7,260 bases of DNA from contig JAOZST010000191.1 in the NCBI GenBank assembly GCA_029939535.1, positions 1 through 7,260 of the forward strand, written 5' to 3'. Positions 1-6,126 of the stretch are shown in pieces (the first letter of the stretch is position 1; each line of letters begins with the position of its first letter). Origin of the DNA: NBML01 sp029939535 (lineage in GTDB: Bacteria; Desulfobacterota; Desulfobacteria; Desulfobacterales; Desulfobacteraceae). The notes below the pieces were generated by a model that ran no database searches, had not been told where the DNA came from, and was given only the letters and a program-made list of their open reading frames with translations. A program made the translations under genes and the position numbers.

Positions 1-51
1 GAATTTAAAGCCATAGGCAAGGCTGTCTGGCAGATTTATCAGGAAGCATGA
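1..51 (+). CDS. 3' end of an unidentified protein gene (partial)
   Basis: The frame beginning at base 1 is open for 16 codons and stops at TGA 49-51. It encodes the tail EFKAIGKAVWQIYQEA. The other two plus-strand frames hit stops within the first 15 bases, so this is the only plus-strand frame that could be the end of a gene entering from the left. The tail looks like an amphipathic C-terminal helix, but 16 residues are too few to name a family. It lies on the same strand as dapL, 138 bp upstream of it, so it could be a separate transcription unit or the previous gene of the same operon. No clear terminator follows it. It could also be chance reading frame. Confidence 0.4.
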   Translation, partial: EFKAIGKAVWQIYQEA

Positions 52-81
52 GATGATATTCAAAGGGATGAAAACATGGAA

Positions 82-110
82 TTGACATCCCTGGGGTATT
101 TGGCTAATAA
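82..110 (+). promoter_or_regulatory. Candidate sigma-70-type promoter for the dapL-moeA-moeA operon
   Basis: A perfect TTGACA -35 box lies at 82-87. The best -10 candidates are TAATAA at 105-110 (17-bp spacing, 3/6 match to TATAAT) and AATAAC one base later (18-bp spacing, 4/6). The -35 is strong and the -10 weak. A start near 117 would give a leader of about 70 nt before dapL. This is called by eye from consensus only. Confidence 0.3.
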
Positions 111-132
111 CAGATGTAAATAAAAATGAATC

Positions 133-149
133 CGGGAAAAGTGGTCCCG
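133..149 (+). repeat. Short inverted repeat in the dapL leader
   Basis: CGGGA (133-137) and TCCCG (145-149) form a 5-bp GC-rich stem around a 7-nt loop. No T-run follows, so it does not look like an intrinsic terminator. It lies between the candidate promoter and the dapL ribosome binding site and could be a small operator or leader hairpin, but a stem this short can arise by chance. Confidence 0.2.
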
Positions 150-175
150 TTAAATAGCGGTAATATAGAGTATTG

Positions 176-181
176 AAAGGG
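176..181 (+). promoter_or_regulatory. Ribosome binding site of dapL
   Basis: AAAGGG at 176-181 lies 8 nt before the ATG at 190. It supports that start codon, which also gives the N-terminus expected for DapL (an ENFxKLKASYLFSDI-type opening). Confidence 0.75.
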
Positions 182-189
182 AAAAAATT

Positions 190-1434
190 ATGATCAGAGC
201 AAATGAGAATTTTAATAAATTAAAGGCATCCTACCTGTTTTCAGATATCCGCAAAAGGGTGGATGAATTTCAAAAGGAAAATCCAGATGCCAATGTTATT
301 CGACTGGGTATAGGGGATGTGACCCGGGCATTGCCTACTGCAGTGATCCAAGGATTCCACCAGGGCGTGGATGAAATGGCTGCTGATGCAACTTTTCGGG
401 GCTATGGCCCGGAACAGGGATATGCCTTTTTGCGGGAAAAAATAGCTGCCCATGATTTCCAGGCCAGGGGGGCTGATATTTCAGCTGATGAGATTTTTGT
501 GAGTGACGGTGCCAAATGTGATACTGGAAATTTTCAGGAATTGTTTGCCAGTGATATCAAGGTTGCCATACCTGATCCTGTGTATCCAGCCTATCTGGAT
601 ACCAATGTCATGGCCGGCAGGACCGGTGGCTTTGAAAACGGCAGATACAGGGATATCGTATACATGGACTGCCTCAGAGAGAATAATTTCATGCCTGAAT
701 TTCCCCGGGAAGAAGTGGATCTAATCTATCTTTGCTTTCCCAACAATCCCATTGGCTCCACAGCAACAAAATCGGAATTAAAAGCCTGGGTGGATTATGC
801 AAAGGAAAACAAGGCTCTGATCCTGTTTGATGCTGCCTATGAAGCATTTGTCCGTGATGATTCTCTGCCCAGGAGCATCTATGAAATTCCTGGAGCCAAA
901 GAGGTCGCAGTTGAATTCAGAAGTTTTTCCAAGACAGCCGGGTTTACCGGAACCCGCTGCGGTTTTACCGTGGTGCCCAAAGAGTGTATGATCTTTTCTT
1001 CAACAAATGAAAAGATTTCCCTTCACAGTCTGTGGCACCGCCGCCAGAGTACAAAGTTCAACGGGGTTTCCTATCCTGTCCAGAAAGCTGCAGAGGCAAT
1101 ATATTCCCAGGAGGGTCAGGTCCAGGTAAAACAATTGATCGATTCTTACCTGAATAATGCCGACATTATCAGGAAAACCATGTCCTCCCTTGATTTTTAT
1201 TGTCTTGGAGGTAAAAATTCTCCCTATATATGGATAGACGGCAAAGACAGAGATTCCTGGAGCTTTTTTGACCTTCTGCTCAACAAGGCTTCGGTGGTGT
1301 GCACCCCTGGCGCAGGGTTTGGTCGATGCGGTAACCAATATATAAGAATTTCCGCTTTTAACAGCCTGGAAAATGTGACCCTTGCCATGGAACGGGTGAA
1401 AGATGCATTATCCTCAAGGTCAAACCTGCAATGA
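190..1434 (+). CDS. dapL: LL-diaminopimelate aminotransferase (DapL), PLP-dependent
   Basis: DapL converts tetrahydrodipicolinate and glutamate directly to LL-2,6-diaminopimelate and 2-oxoglutarate in the cytoplasm. It bypasses the DapD/C/E steps of lysine and peptidoglycan precursor synthesis. The 414-residue length is normal for this class I/II fold-type I aminotransferase. Visible landmarks are the N-terminal KLKASYLFSDIRKR and GIGDVT (41-45) stretches, FRGYGPEQGY (69-78), EIFVSDGAKCDTGN (101-114), DPVYPAYLDTN (129-139), PNNP (184-187), LFDAAYEAF (212-220), the Schiff-base lysine Lys248 in SFSKTAGFTGTR, KFNGVSYP (289-296) and the carboxylate-binding arginine Arg386 in YIRISAF. All catalytic positions I can place are kept. 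Two motif changes stand out: DVTRAL where DVTxPL is usual, and PNNPIG where PNNPTG is usual. The gene ends with ATGA, shared with the next moeA. Family assignment is firm; that this copy serves lysine synthesis is inferred. Confidence 0.93.
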   Translation: MIRANENFNKLKASYLFSDIRKRVDEFQKENPDANVIRLGIGDVTRALPTAVIQGFHQGVDEMAADATFRGYGPEQGYAFLREKIAAHDFQARGADISADEIFVSDGAKCDTGNFQELFASDIKVAIPDPVYPAYLDTNVMAGRTGGFENGRYRDIVYMDCLRENNFMPEFPREEVDLIYLCFPNNPIGSTATKSELKAWVDYAKENKALILFDAAYEAFVRDDSLPRSIYEIPGAKEVAVEFRSFSKTAGFTGTRCGFTVVPKECMIFSSTNEKISLHSLWHRRQSTKFNGVSYPVQKAAEAIYSQEGQVQVKQLIDSYLNNADIIRKTMSSLDFYCLGGKNSPYIWIDGKDRDSWSFFDLLLNKASVVCTPGAGFGRCGNQYIRISAFNSLENVTLAMERVKDALSSRSNLQ

Positions 1435-2657
1435 ATCATTTTTTCAATGTAAAAAACCTTGAAGAGGTTTTTTCCCTGGTAAGGGAATTCCCGGCAGTGG
1501 ATATAGAAACCATTGATGTGGGGGATGTCTGTTCCAGAATACTGGCAGCAGATTTGATTGCTCCAAAAGACATGCCAGGATTCAGGCGGGCCACCATGGA
1601 CGGATATGCAGTTCAGTCAGCTTCTTCCTTTGGTGCTTCAGAGTCCAGCCCTGCCTGGCTTGAAATCGCTGGCACCGTCCCCATGGGCAGGGTGCCGGAT
1701 TTTTCCCTGGCCAGGGGAGAGGCAGCCAGAATATCTACCGGTGGTATGCTGCCCCGGGGAGCGGACAGTGTTGTCATGGTGGAACATACCGAGGCAGTGG
1801 ATGAGACATCCGTGGAGATATACAAGAGTGTGGCGCCTCTCCAGAACGTTATTGATGCTTCCGAGGATTTTGCCAAAAACAATATTGTGCTGGAATCCGG
1901 GGTCTTTATACGGCCCCAGGAGGCAGGACTTGCGGCAGGTCTGGGGTTTTCTGAACTGCCTGTTTATCAGAGGCCAAAGGTTGGTATTATTTCTTCAGGG
2001 GATGAAATCATTCCCATTACACAGGAACCCGGTCCCGGGAAAATCAGGGATATTAACTCCTATACCCTGGCAGGGTTTGTGGAACAGGCCCATGCCCTGC
2101 CCATTCGATACGGTATTGTCAAGGATGATCCCATGGCCCTTAAAAAAACCAGTGAAAAGGCCCTTGAAGAAACCGATATGGTTTTGATCTCCGGTGGCAG
2201 TTCCGTTGGCACACGGGATTATACACTGGATGTTCTTTCTTCCCTGCCGGACACCCAGGTCCTGGTGCATGGGATGTCAATAAGTCCAGGCAAACCCACC
2301 ATCCTTGCCAGAAGCGGTAATAAACCGGTATGGGGCCTTCCCGGTCAGGTGGTCTCAGCCATGGTGGTACTGAAAATTGTGGTAATTCCCTTCTTAAATC
2401 AGCTCCGGGGATATAAAAAACCTGTTCAACAGATAAGGATTCCAGCCAGGCTGACCAGGAATGTCTCTTCTGCCCAGGGCAGGAGGGATTTTTTGCGGGT
2501 AATACTTGAAAATGACAATGGGCAGATGCTGGCCCGGCCGGTTCTGGGTAAATCAGGGCTGATCAGGACCATGATCCATGCAGATGGCCTTCTTGAAATC
2601 GGGGAAAATGTGGAAGGCCTTGAAAAAGACACCATGGTTGATATCATTTTGTTATAA
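1431..2657 (+). CDS. moeA: Molybdopterin molybdenumtransferase, MoeA family (stand-alone)
   Basis: MoeA inserts molybdate (or tungstate) into adenylylated molybdopterin, the last general step of Mo/W-cofactor synthesis. The 408 residues match a normal single-function MoeA. Motifs in order are ATMDGYAV (54-61, metal-site Asp57), STGGMLPRGADSVVMVEH (102-119), SEDF (144-147, usually GEDI), SSGDE (188-192), RDINSYTL (206-213), SGGSSVGTRDYT (254-265, Asp263), SPGKP (285-289) and GLPGQVVSA (302-310), followed by the beta-barrel domain IV from about 335 to the end. The usual GLPGNPVSA and KPGKP signatures are altered to QV and SPGKP. The start overlaps the dapL stop by 4 bp. AAGG at 1416-1419 lies 11 nt upstream and is a weak site, so translational coupling to dapL is likely. 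It shares ETIDV and SFGAS segments with the fused MoeA downstream. Confidence 0.92.
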   Translation: MNHFFNVKNLEEVFSLVREFPAVDIETIDVGDVCSRILAADLIAPKDMPGFRRATMDGYAVQSASSFGASESSPAWLEIAGTVPMGRVPDFSLARGEAARISTGGMLPRGADSVVMVEHTEAVDETSVEIYKSVAPLQNVIDASEDFAKNNIVLESGVFIRPQEAGLAAGLGFSELPVYQRPKVGIISSGDEIIPITQEPGPGKIRDINSYTLAGFVEQAHALPIRYGIVKDDPMALKKTSEKALEETDMVLISGGSSVGTRDYTLDVLSSLPDTQVLVHGMSISPGKPTILARSGNKPVWGLPGQVVSAMVVLKIVVIPFLNQLRGYKKPVQQIRIPARLTRNVSSAQGRRDFLRVILENDNGQMLARPVLGKSGLIRTMIHADGLLEIGENVEGLEKDTMVDIILL

Positions 2658-2714
2658 TCAGCAAAATTCCATAAAAATAAAGCATATAAAGATTAAAACT
2701 AAAGAGCAGAGCAA

Positions 2715-4652
2715 ATGAATTCAAAAAGAAACGTATATCTGGACATGAAGAGTATTGAAGAGGCAAAGCAATGCCTTTTTGACCATTTTAAAGATCATGT
2801 CACTGATGTTGAAACCATTGATGTGGTAAAATCAAAGAACCGGGTTCTGGCAAAACCTGCAGTGGCTGCTATCTCTTCTCCCAATTTTCACGCCGCAGCC
2901 ATGGATGGTATCGCCCTGGATGCTAAAGATTCCTTTGGGGCCAGCCAGGATGTCCCGAAAACTCTTGTTCCCCGGGAAAATGCCTTCTGGGTCAATACCG
3001 GCCACGTCATGCCCCAGGGCACCAATAGTGTTATCATGATTGAGCACCTTAATATACTGGACAACAAACACATTGAAATTGAGTCCCCTGTTTTTCCCTG
3101 GCAGAATGTCAGGAAAATGGGAGAGGATATCGTGGCCACCCAGCTTTTATTCCCCCGGGGTCATAAGATCAATTCCTATTCCCTTGGGGCTCTTTTGTCC
3201 GGGGGTATTTTCCAGGTTTTGGTGTATAAACAGCCCAGGGTTTTGATCATCCCCACCGGGTCTGAACTCAAACAATGGCAGGAGATCCAGCCAAAAACCT
3301 TTACAGCCGGAGATGTTGTGGAATCCAATTCCACGGTTCTGGGGGGGCTATGCCAGGATCATGGGGCAGGGTTTGACATTCATCCCATGCTCAGAGATAA
3401 TTTTGAAACCATTCGCCAGGCAGTGGCAGACGCAACCTCGGGTGATTACGATATGGTCTGCATTATCGGCGGGTCATCTGCAGGGTCTGAAGATTTTGCA
3501 AAGCCTGTGATCTCTTCCCTGGGCCGGGTTTATGTCCATGGGGTTACCATGATGCCGGGCAAACCGGTTTTGTTTGGAGAAATTAACCAGAAGCCAGTTT
3601 TTGGAATTCCAGGATATCCAGTGTCTGCCATTGTTGCCTTTGAGTTGTTTGCCGGACCTCTGCTGCTCAGGATGCAGCAACTGCCCGATCTTGATGTCCA
3701 GTCAGCCCAGGTGTCTCCTGTTAGAAAAATGGCCTCTAAATTGGGCCAGGAAGAGTTTGTGAGGGTTAAAATAGGTTCTGTGGACGGGGAGTTAATTTCA
3801 TCCCAGCTGTCCAGGGGATCGGGCAGTATCACCACCCTTACCGAGGCGGACGGCGTTATCCGGATTCCCAGGCATGTTGAAGGAATTCCTGAAAAAGAAA
3901 AAGTCCAGGCCCATTTGCTGAAACCCCTTTCTGCCATTGAAAATACAATTGTTATCACAGGTTCCCATGACAATACCCTGGATGTCCTGGCGGATCAGAT
4001 CCGGCAGGGGAATTCCCAGGTCAGTATCTCTTCAAGCCATGTTGGAAGTATGGGTGGATTGATGGCCCTTAAAAAAGGGGGTTGCCATATGGCTGGTGCC
4101 CATCTTTTGAACCCCCAGGACGGCAGTTATAATATTTCATATATCAAAAAACACCTGGCAGACCATCCAGTCCGGGTTGTCAATTTGGTCATGAGGGAAC
4201 AGGGTTTGATTGTACCCAGGGGAAATCCTGAAAATATTGAATCCATTGAAGACTTGAAAACCGGAAGGCTGACGTTTATAAACAGGCAGCCAGGTTCAGG
4301 CACAAGAATTTTATTTGATTACAAGCTGGGGCAATTGGGCATAAACCCGGAAGACATTCTGGGATATGAAAATGATGAGTATACCCACATGTCGGTGGCT
4401 GTGGCTGTCCTTTCCGGCCGGGCCAATGCAGGTCTGGGTATAAAGGCGGCCGCAAATGCCCTTTCCCTGGATTTCATTCCAGTGATCACGGAATCCTATG
4501 ATTTGATTATTCTGGAACGCTTTTTCAACTCTTCCAAAATCCAAACCCTTTTGAATATCATTGCCACTGATGATTTTAAAGACAGGGTAACTGCCCTTGG
4601 CGGATATGGGGTGGAAAAAACAGGCCAGATCCTTTTTTCAACTTTGACATAA
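2715..4652 (+). CDS. moeA: MoeA fused to a C-terminal PBP-like substrate-binding domain
   Basis: This 645-residue protein joins a complete MoeA (about 1-402) to a periplasmic-binding-protein-like domain (about 410-640), an arrangement known in deltaproteobacteria, clostridia and archaea. MoeA motifs are AAMDGIAL (61-68, Asp64), NTGHVMPQGTNSVIMIEH (94-111), GEDI (136-139), PTGSEL (180-185), ESNS (203-206), IGGSSAGSEDF (251-261), MPGKP (280-284) and GIPGYPVSA (297-305). The second part shows GSHDNTLDVLADQI (416-429), SSHVGSMGGLMAL (440-452), the GLIVPRGNP strand (497-505), RQPGSGTRILFDY (524-536) and GRANAGLGIKAAA (568-580), typical of the PBP-like family related to oxyanion-binding proteins. 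There is no signal peptide, so it acts in the cytoplasm. The extra domain may bind molybdate, tungstate or another small ligand; this is inference. The ATG has only a weak upstream site (AAGAG 2702-2706, 8-nt gap); an alternative ATG lies 10 codons in. It lies 57 bp after moeA with no terminator between, so co-transcription is likely. Confidence 0.92.
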   Translation: MNSKRNVYLDMKSIEEAKQCLFDHFKDHVTDVETIDVVKSKNRVLAKPAVAAISSPNFHAAAMDGIALDAKDSFGASQDVPKTLVPRENAFWVNTGHVMPQGTNSVIMIEHLNILDNKHIEIESPVFPWQNVRKMGEDIVATQLLFPRGHKINSYSLGALLSGGIFQVLVYKQPRVLIIPTGSELKQWQEIQPKTFTAGDVVESNSTVLGGLCQDHGAGFDIHPMLRDNFETIRQAVADATSGDYDMVCIIGGSSAGSEDFAKPVISSLGRVYVHGVTMMPGKPVLFGEINQKPVFGIPGYPVSAIVAFELFAGPLLLRMQQLPDLDVQSAQVSPVRKMASKLGQEEFVRVKIGSVDGELISSQLSRGSGSITTLTEADGVIRIPRHVEGIPEKEKVQAHLLKPLSAIENTIVITGSHDNTLDVLADQIRQGNSQVSISSSHVGSMGGLMALKKGGCHMAGAHLLNPQDGSYNISYIKKHLADHPVRVVNLVMREQGLIVPRGNPENIESIEDLKTGRLTFINRQPGSGTRILFDYKLGQLGINPEDILGYENDEYTHMSVAVAVLSGRANAGLGIKAAANALSLDFIPVITESYDLIILERFFNSSKIQTLLNIIATDDFKDRVTALGGYGVEKTGQILFSTLT

Positions 4653-4692
4653 AAAAGGGCATCAAAGATTATCTCTTTAATGCCCCATTTTT
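4651..4692. terminator. Bidirectional intrinsic terminator between convergent genes
   Basis: The stem pairs GGGCAT (4657-4662) with ATGCCC (4680-4685). After one mismatch, AAAGA (4664-4668) pairs with TCTTT (4674-4678) around a 5-nt loop. AAAAAA flanks the left side and ATTTTT the right, so the hairpin is followed by a U-run when read in either direction. It begins within the stop codon of the fused moeA and can end both that operon and the minus-strand lipoprotein transcript. Confidence 0.85.
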
Positions 4693-4704
4693 ATAAATGA
4701 GTAT

Positions 4705-4734
4705 GTCCGGAAAAAAAATAGATTTTTTTCGGAC
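4705..4734. terminator. Second hairpin, AT-rich, possible back-up terminator
   Basis: GTCCG (4705-4709) pairs with CGGAC (4730-4734), and after a bulged G an A-run (4711-4718) pairs with a T-run (4723-4729) across a TAGA-type loop. On the plus strand it is followed by TTTGTTTAAGTTTT. Read on the minus strand there is no T-run directly after it, but the long U-rich arm could still promote release. It lies just before the stop of the lipoprotein gene. Confidence 0.55.
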
Positions 4735-4746
4735 TTTGTTTAAGTT

Positions 4747-5913
4747 TTAATAGGGGTGAAGTTCAACCCTTCTGTTTAAAGAACGTCCGAAATCAGTACC
4801 GTTCAGGGCAACAGGCTGCTGGTATCCATAACCGGTTGTGGCCAGTCTGTTTCTTAAAATTCCTTTTCCCACCAGATAAGCGGCAACCGCATTGGATCTT
4901 CTCAGGGACAGATCCATGTTATAGGCTTTGGTTCCCACATTGTCCGTATGTCCCTGGAGTTCAACACTCATGGCAGGATTTTTTTTCAGGATTACAACCA
5001 CTTCGTCAAGTCTGGGATAGGCAGCAGCCTTAATCACGGCCTTGTCAAAATCAAACAATACATGGTCAAGGGTCCAGCAGCCCACTGCATTTACTTTGGC
5101 TCCAACTGGAGTTCCAGGGCATTTGTCTTCATCATCGTAAACACCATCACCATCGGAATCTTTTCTTTCCACTTTTGCTACAGGCTTGGGTGCAGCTGGT
5201 TTTTTCTTTAGGAATGCTTTTTCAACAAAAGCGGCCATGCCGGCACCGGTCATGACCTGATCAGCGGTTGAATAAAAACCGCAGTCTCCGATGTTGGCGA
5301 TTTCCTGGAGCAGGGCCTTCCCTACAGGAGATTCACCCACCTGAATGGGATAGAAGCAGACAGAAGAACCATATTTGTCCTTCAGGGCCTGGGCATTATT
5401 AAGGGTTGCATTCATGTCCAGGCCATCGCTGATAATGACCACTGCATTGTGGATTCCGGAAAGACCGTCAAGGTCATCCTGTACCGCATCCAGAGCTTTG
5501 CCCAGGGGACTCCACCCGCCTGGTTTGGTAATGTATAGTAACTTTTCGTTCATGGTCTTGGTGTCATATTTTTCCATGCCGTAAAAGAGTTCAGTATGAT
5601 TTTTAGAAACCTCAGGGGCATGGCCAAAACTTCTTAATCCTGCAGTCTGGCCCAGTTCCGGAATGGTCAGGTTCAGGCGCTCTGTAATGGCAGTGGCTGT
5701 GGTGAATTTTGAAACGTTTTTGCAGGAATATCTCATGGAACTTGAGGCATCAAGTACAACAACGAAATTATCCACCTTTGACTCGTACATATTGGTGTCA
5801 AATTTTTCAGCTGAAAATGATGCAAGACCTGCTGGTTCTTTTACTGCACATCCAAACAAAAAAAGGAAGGCAATTGCAGACAGTACACTTTGTACTAATA
5901 ATTTTTTATTCAT
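4747..5913 (-). CDS. Outer-membrane lipoprotein with VWA, thrombospondin type 3 and OmpA domains
   Basis: The chosen start at 5913 gives 388 residues. An in-frame ATG 8 codons upstream (5937) would place the AAGGAG ribosome binding site inside the coding region. The N-terminus has Lys-Lys, a hydrophobic run and FLFLFGC with Cys22 as the lipidation site; Ala at +2 favours the outer membrane. A von Willebrand factor A domain spans about 48-215 with the metal-site motif DASSS (55-59), GGWSPLGKAL (132-141, Ser135 where Thr is usual) and ISDG (161-164). Then comes a Pro/Lys-rich linker, a calcium-binding TSP3 repeat DSDGDGVYDDEDKCP (252-266) and an OmpA-like peptidoglycan-binding domain (about 283-386). 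Asp324 in GHTDN and Arg339 are the expected diaminopimelate contacts. It probably ties the outer membrane to the cell wall while displaying an adhesion or protein-binding module; the partner is unknown. Confidence 0.9.
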   Translation of the reverse strand: MNKKLLVQSVLSAIAFLFLFGCAVKEPAGLASFSAEKFDTNMYESKVDNFVVVLDASSSMRYSCKNVSKFTTATAITERLNLTIPELGQTAGLRSFGHAPEVSKNHTELFYGMEKYDTKTMNEKLLYITKPGGWSPLGKALDAVQDDLDGLSGIHNAVVIISDGLDMNATLNNAQALKDKYGSSVCFYPIQVGESPVGKALLQEIANIGDCGFYSTADQVMTGAGMAAFVEKAFLKKKPAAPKPVAKVERKDSDGDGVYDDEDKCPGTPVGAKVNAVGCWTLDHVLFDFDKAVIKAAAYPRLDEVVVILKKNPAMSVELQGHTDNVGTKAYNMDLSLRRSNAVAAYLVGKGILRNRLATTGYGYQQPVALNGTDFGRSLNRRVELHPY

Positions 5914-5919
5914 TTTTTT

Positions 5920-5925
5920 CTCCTT
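5920..5925 (-). promoter_or_regulatory. Ribosome binding site fixing the lipoprotein start
   Basis: On the minus strand AAGGAG (plus-strand CTCCTT, 5920-5925) lies 6 nt before the ATG at 5913, an ideal distance. It also lies within the frame that would start at 5937, which argues that the longer version is not the real start. Confidence 0.8.
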
Positions 5926-6018
5926 TTGGTTAAACATATGGTTTTATTGATGTAAGAATACTTAAAAATATTTGGAACCTTGAATAAATACACTTATTAC
6001 TATTACAGGAGAATAGGA

Positions 6019-6126
6019 ATGAAATCAACTGTTCTTTTGCTAATTTTCCGGTTCCAGTTCAAACTTCAGAGTTCAGTTCTTTTTTCAGGGCAACAGCAAA
6101 TTTTTCAATGGTATAGGGCTTTTTGA
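6019..6126 (+). other. Short plus-strand reading frame with a strong start site (cryptic or remnant)
   Basis: AGGAGA at 6007-6012 lies 6 nt before ATG 6019, followed by 35 codons ending at TGA 6124-6126. The product opens MKSTVLLLIFRF, resembling the start of a signal peptide, but then turns polar and ends quickly. The last two-thirds lies antisense to the 3' end of the histidine kinase, so the codons there are constrained by the other strand. It may be a chance match, a small antisense peptide gene, or the relic of a secreted-protein gene cut by a rearrangement. I do not recognise the sequence. Confidence 0.2.

Noticed and set aside
52..189. Possible lysine or molybdenum-cofactor riboswitch upstream of dapL-moeA
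   Set aside because: The leader from a plausible transcription start is only about 70 nt with one 5-bp stem. That is too short and too poorly structured for either riboswitch class.
1558..2187. Long plus-strand open frame in another register inside moeA
   Set aside because: It is fully contained in moeA, whose frame carries all family motifs. The alternative translation is rich in Trp, Pro and Arg with no recognisable domain.
3530..3973. Minus-strand open frame of about 147 codons antisense to the fused moeA
   Set aside because: It has no family motifs or convincing upstream ribosome binding site, and the plus-strand frame is clearly coding.
5914..5937. Upstream in-frame ATG as the true start of the lipoprotein
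   Set aside because: It would put the ribosome binding site inside the gene and add eight charged and polar residues before a well-formed lipoprotein signal peptide.
5914..6058. Sigma-70 or sigma-54 promoter for the minus-strand lipoprotein gene
   Set aside because: The best sigma-70 pair (TTGATT at 6028-6023 with a TAATAG-like -10) matches poorly, and GG/GC pairs are not spaced as needed for sigma-54. A promoter may exist, but I cannot place it.
6026..6060. Terminator for the histidine kinase (AACTG/CAGTT inverted repeat)
   Set aside because: The stem is only 5 bp with a loop of over 20 nt and no following U-run, so it is not a credible terminator.
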